64,000 nucleotides of DNA, from contig CAJTXE010000010.1 of assembly GCA_910580225.1 (NCBI GenBank), positions 1-64,000 on the forward strand, given 5' to 3'. The notes under the pieces are model-generated. The model searched no databases and had not been told where the DNA came from. It worked only from the letters and a program-made list of their open reading frames with translations. Each line of letters opens with the position of its first letter. Positions within the stretch are counted from its first letter, which is position 1. The position numbers were made by a program, and so were the translations under genes. Shown here one piece after another: positions 1 to 8,982 of this stretch. Origin of the DNA: an uncultured Acetatifactor sp. GTDB taxonomy: Bacteria; Bacillota; Clostridia; Lachnospirales; Lachnospiraceae.

Positions 1-158
1 CAGGCTTCTCCGTTTCTGCAGGCTTCTCCGTTTCTGCAGGCTTCTCCGTTTCTGCGGGCTTCTCCGTTTCTGCAGGCTTCTCCGTTTCTGCAGGCTTTTC
101 CGTTTCTGCAGGCTTCTCCGTTTCTGCAGGCTTCTCCGTTTCTATAGGTTTCTCCGTC
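1..158 (-). repeat. 18-bp tandem repeat coding for TEKPAE units
   Basis: Eight nearly identical 18-base units plus a degenerate ninth fill the left edge. Read on the minus strand each unit encodes Thr-Glu-Lys-Pro-Ala-Glu. Differences between units are single silent or near-silent changes (for example GCC for GCT, AAA for AAG). The array lies inside the reading frame of the surface protein, near its C-terminal side, and continues past the window edge, so the true copy number is unknown. Pro/Glu/Lys-rich repeats of this kind usually form an extended wall-spanning stalk; that role is inferred. Confidence 0.9.
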
Positions 159-1434
159 CCGCCGGGATTCTCCTCTTCAGGATGTTCATCCAGCACTTCA
201 AATCTACCGGAAACCTCACCGTCCTGATAAAGAACCGTCAGTCTGTGAGATCCTACAGAAAGACTGCTTAAAGCACCCTCCCTGATAAAAATAACTGTAC
301 TACCCTCTCTTACGTCATAAAATTCCTGTTTTACTGATATATTATCAATCCGAATCCCCGTAAATTTACTGACCAGACCATTTACCCTGAATAAAATGCC
401 TCCCTCAGTTCCTTTTCTCCATTGGCTTCCGTCCCCTTCCATGATCCGATAATCCCTCAGTACTTCCAGAAGCCGATTCAATCTGTCTGCGTCAACCAAC
501 GTTTTCTCATGCTCTGTCAGATCATCCCATAGCTGTTTTGCCTGTTTCGCAGCCTCCGCAGCAACTTTATTATCCGGATAGATTCCTTCCGTATCAGCAT
601 CAGGCAGTGCGCTGATAATTCCTGCTACCGTCTGCACTCTCTGAATACATTCCAATGCCTCTCTCACCCGGAACATATCTGCCTCAATCAACTGCCTTTC
701 TTCTTCCGTATAGTTTCTCCCATATTCCTGAAGCAGAGCATCCAATGCCTTCTCCGCCTTTTCCAAAACATCCTGATCCGATAGTTTCACTGTATCTTTG
801 GATATTCCCTCTGCTTCCAGGATCTCCTCCCCTTCCGCAGCAGTCCCGGCCGCCAGAATTCTGACCACCATTGTGACCATAGAAGTACTTAACTCCTCCA
901 GTTCCTTTCTCTCCTGTTCTGTGAGATTCTCAGTATCCGCGAGCGAATTCCCTGCACGCAAAAGCGCCTCCAAAGCCGCTTTGTCTGCAGCTGTAACAGT
1001 AAGCACATCATACTGTCCTGCTTCTGTCCGGATCCTGTCCAGTTCCTGCCTGACAGATTCAATCCTATCCAAAAGCGCTCCGCAATTCCTCAATTCGGAC
1101 AACAAAGCTTCCCTATCCTCCTCAGAGACATTTCCCTTCAGCAAATCCTGTACAGCCTTCTCAACCTGACAGACAAGCTCCTCCTCCCCAGAAGTCACCG
1201 TATCCTGATCAATCCCGCTTATACTGTCCGCCAGGACGCTGACGGGCTTCATGGTAACGGTCACCAGAGTCTCATTTCCGGCCTGATCCACTGCGTGGAT
1301 GCGGTAAATCTCGTCCCGGTTTCCCGGAAGCACAAAGTCCCCGGAAACCTCCTTTCCGTTCAGGGTGATTCTTCCCGGATGCTCCTCCGTCACAGTCACG
1401 GTCTGGGTTACATAATAGGTGCCGCCGTCAGCAA
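1..1434 (-). CDS. C-terminal part of surface protein, frameshifted from the upstream part and cut by the window edge
   Basis: The minus strand is open in one frame from about 1434 to base 1 with no stop. It continues the protein that stops at 1428, but in the next frame: removing one G from the eight-G run at 1435-1442 joins the two. The segment begins with an Ig-like or beta-sandwich stretch (YYVTQTVTVTEEHPG and onwards). A helical region rich in Glu/Leu/Lys follows, resembling FIVAR-type modules, then another beta-rich stretch ending RFEVLDEHPEEEN, then the TEKPAE repeats. No own ribosome binding site is visible at the start, which argues that it is not an independent gene. The anchor (LPXTG or other) would lie beyond the window. 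Confidence 0.7.
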
Positions 1435-4400
1435 CCCCCCCCGACAACGGGCGCCTTCAGGTCAAATTCCCCGCCCTCCGAGGCAAAGTACAGGATATTT
1501 CCTGCCCTGTCCTGCGCTTTTACATATAGAATGAATTTCACTCCGTCCCGGGCGTTGACTCTGAAGCTGCCCTCCTCTGTCCATTGCTCCTGCTTCCACC
1601 GGGTAAAAGCTTCCAGTTCCTCCCGGGACAGCGCCCTTTCCGACTGATGCCAGGCAATGCTGCGGATTCCGCTTAAACTGTCCTTTACACGGATCCCAAC
1701 CGGTATATCCGCGCCGAACAAATGCCAGGACGCCGCCTCCTCCGGAAGTTTCTTCACGGATATTCCGTCAAAAGTAATATCCCACTCCTCCGGCCGGGTT
1801 CTGTCCAGTTTGTAGGATTCGGCAACTGCCTGGGAAATCAGCCCTGTCTGCGTATTTTTCACATAAAAAACCACAGTTCCCTCCCCGGTTTCCTCTGTAC
1901 GGCTAAGGGACAAAACCCATTCATCCGCCAGGGTATTTCCCAGGGAAAGCAGATATCCCTCATTTGCACGGATCACGAAATCTTCCTTTGCCCAGCCCTC
2001 CTCATTCAGCTGCGCAAGATAATCCCTTCCATTCGCCGCCTCATACTCATTCACAATCCAAAAAGTCCGGCTTCCGTTTACCTCATATTTCCCCCCGGGC
2101 TTATCCGTAATGATCACCCTTGCCGAACCTGCCGATGTATTCTCTTCGTAGGTTACGCCGTATTCTTCCTCCGGGATAACCGCCTCCCCGTACTTCACTG
2201 TCACGGAAGGCGTCTTGGGATGTCCGTCGTAATGAAAAACTTCTTCCGAAAGCCCTATTACCGGATCTTTCACCTCGATCACAGGCACAATCTCAATAGT
2301 AAAGAAATAGTCATAAGAGCTGTACCCCCCTTCCTCATTCTGAAAGGGCACCCGAAAGGAAAACTCGTGTCCTCCCATTTCCAAGGATTCCAGATATGCT
2401 TTTTTCACCTGAAAAGTCAGACGGTTCCCTTCCTCTGTTACGGAATAGCAATCACTGTCCACATACTGATGCCCGGAATTGTCCCACAGATACGCCCTGG
2501 AACCCCCTCCTTCAAATATGAGCCCCTCAAACGGGACAGACAGATCTTCCTCCATTCCCCTGGTAATACTGTAGGCATCCTTTTCCGGAACCCCCAAAAA
2601 CCGAACATATTTATCATACTCAACAGATTTTCCGTTCAGAGATTCGGTGATATGTACATGGACAGTTCCCGGCCCGGCAGTTGTGAGACGGCTTCCTTCA
2701 ATGAACGCCTCGGAAGCTGTGGTTCCCTCCTGCAGCACTCTGTAGGAAAAATCAGGCGCCTTTCCCCTGTGCGAAGTTACTCTGCAGTTTTGCGAGGGGC
2801 CGGTGTCCCCTGTGAGATAGGTTGCCAGAGTAACGGCCGGCTGATCCTCTTCCCCCCGCAGGAGAAACATGTCCTCCCGCAAAGACGATTCGGATACACT
2901 GCATCTACAAAGTGCTTCCGGCTTTCCTGCATACCAGCCCAGTCCCTCCCAGAAAATGCCTTCTCCCGAAACTCCCGCCTGTACGTTTTCCGTCTTGATC
3001 ACATAATCGGGATGTCCGGATACAAAGCAATTGTCCGGCGTCCCATGGGGCGTAAGGGCAAATGGAGCCGTAGACATGGGATCCGGAACGCCTGTTCCCT
3101 CCTCATTCAGCCACTGAAATCCGGCGCTTCCTTCCGGTATTTCCTCAAAATTCAGCGCCGAAGACGGACTGGTGCGCAAAATCAGCGGATGATTGCGAAA
3201 TTCCGTGGGCGGCATGTTGGACTCGATCAGTCCGATCACCCGCAGTGCGCCGCCGTCCACAATCAGTTTCTCCGTGCAGGTTCTCAGTCCGGTATCGTCA
3301 TTGGAATAGGAATCGTCGTCAAAATTTATATAACTGTTCTTGAACTCAATGGTCTGAAATCGGTTCTTCCCCATGTAGGAACCCTTCAGGCCGGGATTGC
3401 TCTTCCAACTGCCCTCTTCTCCGCAGTTAATATAGGAAAGAACTGCGCCCTCTGCATTTCCAAGCACATTCCCCCGGAACCTCAGATTGGTTACATCCGC
3501 CTCTTCCAGGGTGACAGACAGATTCCCCGATATGGGAGCAGCAAGCGCGAGCTCCGGCCACTTTCCGTTTTTCAGCGAGATATTCACATCCTGCAGCTGC
3601 CCCAAACCTGTTCCTGCGTCATAATTTCCGTTCTCGTTGACCTGCCCGAATACCATGGGACTGTTTCCCATGCTTCCTCCTGACAGCTCAAAGGACAGGG
3701 AACCGGAAATCCCTACATTACTGCCTGTGCCGTTGTCATGTCTTTCCTTAAATGCCCAGAAGCTGTCAACAGTACCTCCCTGGATGCGGATATCCACATT
3801 TTCCACCAGAGCTTCCGTGCCGTTATAGCCTGCACCGGATGCATAAATTCTGTCTACATACCCGCCGTTTACCGTAACCCTTGAGGTTCCGGCCACATAA
3901 GAGGTTTCTTCTCCTCCCGCATACATTTCATAGTGCACGGTTCCTCCGTTTACCGTAATATTGCTTCCCCCTACCCAAGCTCCCCGCCAGGCTCCGCCTC
4001 CGTAGACATTCTTCCAGAACTCTCCGCCGTTAATGATGATATTGGCGCTGCCCAGGACTTCCGTCCGGTTTGTATCATCAAAACCGGCTCCGCCGCCATA
4101 GACCCATCCGTTTACCTGGGCGCCCTCCCCGAATACAAGCTTGGTATTGCCTGTGACGGTACCGGAATACTCATTGCCGCCAAAAACCGAATTAACAATG
4201 GCATTCTCTATCCGCAGGGAAGTATCCCCGTTAATCCGCCCGAAAATGCCTCCCCCGTATATTTTTCTCTCCACACGCCCTCCGGTTATATGCACAGATG
4301 TATTTCCGTTTGTTTCCGCCCGTTCTCCTCCGCCTGTGACAAATCCCACATTTCCGCCGGATATATTTACCTCGGCACTGCCTGTCAGAGTTCCCTCTTC

Positions 4401-5564
4401 GCTGCCTCCATATACCAGCCATGCATTTCCGCCGGACACATGTATATTGGCGCTGCCCGTCAGGTTCCCCTTCGCATTTCCGCCGAAAATCTGCAAAACG
4501 GTTATAAAATTGCCGTCATATATATCGTCATAAGAAGTGAAACCTCCGGTAAGCCTTACGCTTGTATCATATTGAGCCTCCCCATCTGCCCCGCCGCCAT
4601 ATATAGTGGAATTTACCAGAAAATATCCATACCCCTCTGCGTAATAAATACCGTTGCCAGTAAGTTCGCCATCCCCTCTAAACCCGGTTATTTCCTCCTC
4701 CGGATCACCCACACCGTTATTATTCAAATCCACATACAGCTCTGCATACCTTGCATCCTTTGAAGACGCACTTATAATTAATGGCTGTCCGTTGGCATAT
4801 ATCCTATGCTTATAATCGGATACAGTTTCATATGTCACTGAAAATGTCTGCCCTGTACCCAGGGCTGCACTCTCCGCCGTCCTGTCCGAAAGTCCCTCCG
4901 CAGGCAGCGTTCCATCCTCCCTTGCGGCTTCGTCCCCCGGGGGTGTGCTGCCGCAGATCATGTCCGAGGAATCCGCATCCTGTTCCGGCTGACCTGGGTC
5001 TCCCGGCTCTTCCTGCGCCGGTTCTTCAGGCTGACCTGAGGCTTCTGACTGTTCTGAGCCTTCAGGCTCCCCTTCTGCTTCCGAACCTTCCGGCTGTTCT
5101 GGTTCTCTCGGTTCCTCCGGCTGCCCTCCTGCTTCCGAGACTTCCGGCCCTTCAGGCTGCCCTCCTGTTTCCGCTCCTTCAGGCTGTTCCTTAACCAGAT
5201 TCCCGTCTGCACCCGCTTCCTCAGAAATCTCCGCTTCTAAAGCCGCCGCTTCACTGTCCGCACCACTGCCCCCTGACACGCCATTTCCAGCCGTTTTCTC
5301 CGGAACCATCACCTCCAAAACAGACTCTGCTGACGGCCTTTCCTGCGCACTGCCTCCGGAATCAGTCTCCTGCTGCCCTGATTCCGTACCCTCCACAGCA
5401 CCCGCCCAGGCCGTCTCTTCTACAGAAAACAACGAAAATACTATTGCCGCCGCCAACAGGATTCCCGTTCCCCGCCGCACCGCTTTGTATCCCAATCCTT
5501 TCTTCCTCACTGACTTTCCCGCACCTTCTTTTCTTTTTCCCATACTGATTCTCCTCTTCTCCAT
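1428..5564 (-). CDS. large secreted repeat-rich surface protein, N-terminal part
   Basis: The chosen ATG at 5564 has AAGGGGAGG nine bases upstream. An ATG at 5543 is also possible, and the frame stays open to a TTG at 5642. The N-terminus carries a basic stretch and a hydrophobic segment (GILLAAAIVFSLFS) ending near an AWA-G signal-peptidase-like site. A Glu/Pro/Gly-rich linker follows (many QPEGPE/QPEEP variants). Then comes a long series of about 20-25-residue units of the form SGGN..YGGG and TGSANI.ISGG, typical of right-handed parallel beta-helix adhesin-like proteins of gut Clostridia. Later parts contain bacterial Ig-like and Y-type cadherin-like stretches (YDGHPKTPSVTVKYG). The product stops at VVGGGC because of the eight-G run; without it the protein continues to the window edge. 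Function is unknown; a role in attachment or glycan contact is inference. Confidence 0.8.
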   Translation of the reverse strand: MEKRRISMGKRKEGAGKSVRKKGLGYKAVRRGTGILLAAAIVFSLFSVEETAWAGAVEGTESGQQETDSGGSAQERPSAESVLEVMVPEKTAGNGVSGGSGADSEAAALEAEISEEAGADGNLVKEQPEGAETGGQPEGPEVSEAGGQPEEPREPEQPEGSEAEGEPEGSEQSEASGQPEEPAQEEPGDPGQPEQDADSSDMICGSTPPGDEAAREDGTLPAEGLSDRTAESAALGTGQTFSVTYETVSDYKHRIYANGQPLIISASSKDARYAELYVDLNNNGVGDPEEEITGFRGDGELTGNGIYYAEGYGYFLVNSTIYGGGADGEAQYDTSVRLTGGFTSYDDIYDGNFITVLQIFGGNAKGNLTGSANIHVSGGNAWLVYGGSEEGTLTGSAEVNISGGNVGFVTGGGERAETNGNTSVHITGGRVERKIYGGGIFGRINGDTSLRIENAIVNSVFGGNEYSGTVTGNTKLVFGEGAQVNGWVYGGGAGFDDTNRTEVLGSANIIINGGEFWKNVYGGGAWRGAWVGGSNITVNGGTVHYEMYAGGEETSYVAGTSRVTVNGGYVDRIYASGAGYNGTEALVENVDIRIQGGTVDSFWAFKERHDNGTGSNVGISGSLSFELSGGSMGNSPMVFGQVNENGNYDAGTGLGQLQDVNISLKNGKWPELALAAPISGNLSVTLEEADVTNLRFRGNVLGNAEGAVLSYINCGEEGSWKSNPGLKGSYMGKNRFQTIEFKNSYINFDDDSYSNDDTGLRTCTEKLIVDGGALRVIGLIESNMPPTEFRNHPLILRTSPSSALNFEEIPEGSAGFQWLNEEGTGVPDPMSTAPFALTPHGTPDNCFVSGHPDYVIKTENVQAGVSGEGIFWEGLGWYAGKPEALCRCSVSESSLREDMFLLRGEEDQPAVTLATYLTGDTGPSQNCRVTSHRGKAPDFSYRVLQEGTTASEAFIEGSRLTTAGPGTVHVHITESLNGKSVEYDKYVRFLGVPEKDAYSITRGMEEDLSVPFEGLIFEGGGSRAYLWDNSGHQYVDSDCYSVTEEGNRLTFQVKKAYLESLEMGGHEFSFRVPFQNEEGGYSSYDYFFTIEIVPVIEVKDPVIGLSEEVFHYDGHPKTPSVTVKYGEAVIPEEEYGVTYEENTSAGSARVIITDKPGGKYEVNGSRTFWIVNEYEAANGRDYLAQLNEEGWAKEDFVIRANEGYLLSLGNTLADEWVLSLSRTEETGEGTVVFYVKNTQTGLISQAVAESYKLDRTRPEEWDITFDGISVKKLPEEAASWHLFGADIPVGIRVKDSLSGIRSIAWHQSERALSREELEAFTRWKQEQWTEEGSFRVNARDGVKFILYVKAQDRAGNILYFASEGGEFDLKAPVVGGGC

Positions 5565-5833
5565 ATCTCTGATCCTCCCCTTCACCCTTCCCGTCATTCT
5601 GTCGGCAGCTGTCCGTCTCCGCTCCTGTTTTGGATCATCCAATTACAGCCTGCACGAACAATTTTCGGGAAAATACCTGCCCTCTCCATTATTACTCTTT
5701 ACAAATTGTAGCAAAATATGGACGCAAAAAAAGCCTTCTGGCAGGAACGTCAGTTTTCTGGCAGAAAAGACATCTAATTTGCCCCAAATCGGGATGTCCC
5801 GAATTTGATAAATCTATCTTTTTATGATAAAAT

Positions 5834-5979
5834 GTTGACTCGGAAGGACATTGAGTCAACTTCTGATTCCATTTGCGCTGGTGCGCATGTAATTATAAAT
5901 GACCTTATTCAAGGCAGACAACGGCCGTATGGCCATCTGCCTTGAGCGATGCTTTGCTCAATAAGCAATGTTTTGCTCA
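5834..5979. promoter_or_regulatory. cluster of inverted and direct repeats ahead of the LytTR regulator gene
   Basis: The gene-free stretch 5565-6014 separates the divergent surface-protein and LytTR operons. It contains a perfect 8-bp inverted repeat GTTGACTC/GAGTCAAC (5834-5841, 5853-5860). It also has a stem CAAGGCAGA/TCTGCCTTG (5910-5918, 5936-5944) with an inner GGCC/GGCC stem, and two 16-base direct repeats AGCGATGCTTTGCTCA and AGCAATGTTTTGCTCA (5945-5960, 5964-5979). LytTR regulators bind paired direct repeats, so the last pair is a candidate autoregulatory site. The stems could equally be transcript structures. I see no gene here. Confidence 0.4.
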
Positions 5980-6014
5980 TGGTAAAATCAAATTGGATTT
6001 CAGTATGAATTGAG

Positions 6015-6764
6015 GTGAGTCAAATTATAAAGATAGCAATTGTCGACGATGATCCGGAATGCCTGACCGAGATAGCCGCACTTTGTACGGATTTCGGCAC
6101 ACACTCCCGCTGCCCGGCGAAAACAGTCTCCTTTTTAAACGGCCGGGCTTTTCTTGACGCTTTTGAAGCAGGAAGCTTTTCCATTGTCTTTATGGATATC
6201 TACATGAGGGAAATGGACGGAATTTCCGCCGCCCTGAAGCTGCGAAACCTGGACAGCAGCTGCCTCCTTATCTTCCTGACCTCCAGCCGGGAATTCATGC
6301 CCGATGCCTTTTCCTGCCACGCTTTTGAATATATCACCAAGCCCTTCACCCGACAGCGTGTCTTTGATGTGCTGACAGACGCCCTGAAAGCACTCCCCCC
6401 GGCGCCAAAATATCTGGAACTGACAGAGCGCCGGAAAACGGTCTGCATCCTGCCTGACAAAATACGTTCGATTGTCACGGATGCCCATTACCTTGACATA
6501 GTGCTGACAAACGGCGAAAAAATACGATGCCGCATGACCATGTCGGAATTCCTGAGAAAAGCTGATTTTGATACCCGTTTTCTCTCCGTCAACAAAGGAA
6601 TAACGGTAAATGCCGACTACATTGTTGCCTTTGAAAATAATTGCTGCATCCTGGAAGGCGGTGCCCGATTCCCGATCCGTGTACGGGACAGAGCGCGAAT
6701 TGAACAGGCTGCCCAGGATTATGTCTTTGAAAAAATGCGTCGGCATCATTTGCCCTTTGGATGA
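6015..6764 (+). CDS. LytTR-family response regulator
   Basis: A 249-residue two-domain regulator of the AgrA/VirR type. Residues 1-125 form a receiver domain: acidic pocket IVDDD near residues 9-13, phospho-acceptor D61 in FMDIY, and the conserved Lys in TKPF. Residues about 137-240 form a LytTR DNA-binding domain (VTDAHYLDIVL, RFLSVNKGITVNADYI). Translation starts at GTG, because the nearby ATG at 6005 is closed by a stop after two codons; the ribosome binding site is weak. The next gene is a GHKL sensor kinase 85 bases downstream, so the two form a two-component pair. The regulon is unknown. Broken transporter and kinase genes just downstream hint that a peptide-export or sensing locus once stood here. 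Confidence 0.9.
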   Translation: MSQIIKIAIVDDDPECLTEIAALCTDFGTHSRCPAKTVSFLNGRAFLDAFEAGSFSIVFMDIYMREMDGISAALKLRNLDSSCLLIFLTSSREFMPDAFSCHAFEYITKPFTRQRVFDVLTDALKALPPAPKYLELTERRKTVCILPDKIRSIVTDAHYLDIVLTNGEKIRCRMTMSEFLRKADFDTRFLSVNKGITVNADYIVAFENNCCILEGGARFPIRVRDRARIEQAAQDYVFEKMRRHHLPFG

Positions 6765-6849
6765 TGCTGTATTCCGAAGGAATTTTATCCAATTGCCGTG
6801 AATGGCAATTGGTGCCGCCTGCACAGCGACACTAATAGGAGGACCAATT

Positions 6850-8169
6850 ATGGACAATAGATTCAAGTGGCTGTCAATCCTGCTTCAGCTTCTGGTTTTC
6901 ATCCCCGGTGCGGCATCCTGCTACCTTTCCGCTAAAAAACAGATGAAATTCACGCCGGGAAAAACCGCCGTCCTGTGCGCCGCCCTGCTCCTGCCCTATT
7001 CCCTGGTTTTCGCTGCACTCCATGTTCTGCTAGACATTGACACATATGTCATGTTTCTCCCGTCGCTGATTCTGTTCTTTTTTCTATACCGCCGTACGGT
7101 ATCCCTTGACCTCCCCCGGGCCCTGGCCATCTTTACAGGTGTCTGCGCCATAGGGACTTTCCCCGCCCAGTTCGCCTATTCTCTGGATGCCGCCCTCCAC
7201 CCTGCCTCCGGCGCGGCAAACCTCTCTCCAGAAGGGGCTCTCTTTCAGCTGGTTCTTTCCTTTCTGCTGCTGACGACTTTCTTCTATCCTGCCACACGCC
7301 ATTTTTCACGGGCTGTAGACACGCTTGACGTTCCCAAGGTATGGCACTCCACAACAATATTATCTTCCCTGTTCCTCATCTTCAATATCCTTGCCGTTCC
7401 GCGCTCCTACAGCACTTTATACGCAGGCCGGATGAAATGGCTTTTTCCTGTATTCGAAGGTGTGGCGTTGGCTGTGCTTGTAGCAATTTATCTGCTCTTT
7501 TACCAGGGATCCATCGTTATATTGGAACATACGGCGCTGAAAGAACGCGCCCGGCTTCTGGAAATACAGTCCCATCAATACCATGCCCTGCAGGAGCATA
7601 TGCGTCAGACTGCAAGGCTCCGCCATGATTTCCGCCATTCCGTCCGCCTGCTGGCTTCCCTTGCGGAACACGACGACATAGACAGCATCCGAAAACATCT
7701 GGCAGAATATCAGGTCAGCATAGACGATAATATTATAGTTAATTACTCTAAAAATGCAGCCTTGAACGCTTTGTTCGGCTATTATCAGGAAATGGCGTCT
7801 TCTGCGGACATAGAAACCGACTGGCGCATTGTACTTCCGGATCCCCTGCCTTTTCCGGAGCTTGACATGGCGGCATTGTTCGGAAATCTTTTGGAGAACG
7901 CCATCGCAGGATGCCGGACCCTTCCGTCAGGCCCCCGCTACTTCTGCCTTACCGCAGAAATCCGCCACGGAAACAGACTTTATGTTGTTTCCACCAACAA
8001 CTTTGACGGAAACGTGAAAAAAGACAAAGCCGGATACCGTTCCACCAGGCACAACGGAGTAGGCACCGGCCTTGCCTCTATTGCTGCGGTTGCCGAAAAA
8101 TACGGCGGAGCAGCCAAAGCATCCAACAATGACAGAGAATTTTTTGTGGATGTGGTTCTGAAATTATAA
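6850..8169 (+). CDS. GHKL (AgrC-like) sensor histidine kinase
   Basis: The start is the ATG at 6850 with AGGAGG eight bases upstream; the open frame reaches to 6802 but lacks a site there. The protein has 439 residues. About six hydrophobic segments make up the first 210 residues, the usual AgrC-type sensor. Next come a coiled linker and a dimerisation region with the motif RLRHDFRHS, whose His is the likely phosphorylation site. The ATPase domain follows with an N box (FGNLLENAI) and a glycine box (GVGTGLASI). It pairs with the LytTR regulator upstream. The signal is probably a peptide or envelope compound, but nothing here identifies it; no agrD-like peptide gene was found between or beside the pair. 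Confidence 0.9.
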   Translation: MDNRFKWLSILLQLLVFIPGAASCYLSAKKQMKFTPGKTAVLCAALLLPYSLVFAALHVLLDIDTYVMFLPSLILFFFLYRRTVSLDLPRALAIFTGVCAIGTFPAQFAYSLDAALHPASGAANLSPEGALFQLVLSFLLLTTFFYPATRHFSRAVDTLDVPKVWHSTTILSSLFLIFNILAVPRSYSTLYAGRMKWLFPVFEGVALAVLVAIYLLFYQGSIVILEHTALKERARLLEIQSHQYHALQEHMRQTARLRHDFRHSVRLLASLAEHDDIDSIRKHLAEYQVSIDDNIIVNYSKNAALNALFGYYQEMASSADIETDWRIVLPDPLPFPELDMAALFGNLLENAIAGCRTLPSGPRYFCLTAEIRHGNRLYVVSTNNFDGNVKKDKAGYRSTRHNGVGTGLASIAAVAEKYGGAAKASNNDREFFVDVVLKL

Positions 8170-8628
8170 CATTCCCGTTTCCGCACTTTCCCAATGTCTG
8201 TCAGCAGCCTTTGTTCTCTGCCATATAATATTTCGCCTGGGTACTTGAATCGGGAGGTTCTGGTGCCGGCAAACGGCAAAGATATCTAGTTCCTGCCCCA
8301 AGCCGCAGCGAAACAGAAATCTTCCCTTCTTACCGACGCCCGCCATATAAGACTTTACTGTCTGCATCGTCTGCAAAATCAATACATACCCGGCCAGAGA
8401 CAAAAATATTGTCTCCGGTTGCCAGCCGCTTCCCACCAGATAAATCACTGCACTGAGCAGTGCCATAGCTGCAAAGGGCTGCAGGACGGACACTGCGATA
8501 CTTCCGCCCATGACAACCAAGTACCCCGCTCCCATTTTCCGGGTATATCCGGCAAAAGCTGCTCTGTAATTGTCCCAGATGGGGTAACATTTGTACAAAA
8601 AGGCCATAGTACCATGAACAGAATTCAT
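8164..8628 (-). pseudogene. fragment of an ABC transporter membrane domain
   Basis: The frame encodes 154 residues beginning in the 19-bp inverted repeat. The first part has two good membrane segments (YLVVMGGSIAVSVLQPF and AAMALLSAVIYLV, then FLSLAGYVLILQTM). This layout resembles the N-terminus of ABC exporter membrane subunits that go with LytTR/GHKL systems in Clostridia. After about residue 110 the protein character is lost (RHQNLPIQVPRRNIIWQ), and the gene ends against the 3' end of the kinase gene. A change of frame after GRFLF would restore a more plausible exporter sequence, so a frameshift plus truncation is likely. No nucleotide-binding domain remains. The family assignment is tentative. 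Confidence 0.55.
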
Positions 8629-8642
8629 GGTACTATGGCCTT
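8600..8642 (-). repeat. perfect 19-bp inverted repeat, possibly a terminator
   Basis: Arms AAGGCCATAGTACCATGAA (8600-8618) and its exact complement (8624-8642) flank a 5-base loop. Read on the minus strand, the stem is followed by TTTTT, as in an intrinsic terminator. It lies exactly between two truncated genes. It supplies the stop-side sequence of the kinase fragment and the start-side sequence of the transporter fragment, so it could also be a deletion or insertion scar. Confidence 0.75.
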
Positions 8643-8929
8643 CACAAAGGCAGAGTCACTTCTGCGGCAAATATCCCCGGTTCATTGGCCAGGGTCAGAT
8701 ACCCCTCATACTTATCCGCCAGGGACAGTTTACTGTTTAAAATTGCATCCGCCATAAGATTTCCGGACTTTACATAAGTATTCACCCTATCCCGATTTTC
8801 CTCCAGATCATCCAGATACTGTTTCATCTCCTCCAGCTGTCCTGCAGCAATCCGGGCCTTCATCACCTGTAAGTGATTATGATAATCATGTTGCATTCCC
8901 GTTCCCGATCCGGAAATATCCCTTTGCAT
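8642..8929 (-). pseudogene. fragment of a GHKL-type histidine kinase
   Basis: The 95 residues include GMQHDYHNHLQVMKARI, the His-containing dimerisation motif of AgrC-like kinases, followed by typical helix residues (EEMKQYLDDLEE, GNLMADAILNSKLSLA). The frame stays open upstream to 8977 without an N-terminal sensor. It ends at the 19-bp inverted repeat just before the expected N box, so both the sensor and the ATPase domain are missing. The fragment directly follows the GH43 gene on the same strand. It is a remnant, not a working kinase. Confidence 0.75.
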
Positions 8930-8982
8930 ATGCTGCCGTCTCTTTCCCGCTTGATTCTCTCCTCCTGTACCCCTTCCCTATA

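Noticed and set aside
1..158. CRISPR-like regular repeat
   Set aside because: The 18-base units are directly adjacent with no spacers and stay in a protein reading frame, so it is a coding tandem repeat.
1722..3683. 653-residue open frame on the plus strand
   Set aside because: It is antisense to the surface-protein gene, has no ribosome binding site, and its sequence is an artefact of the repeat-rich, stop-poor complementary strand.
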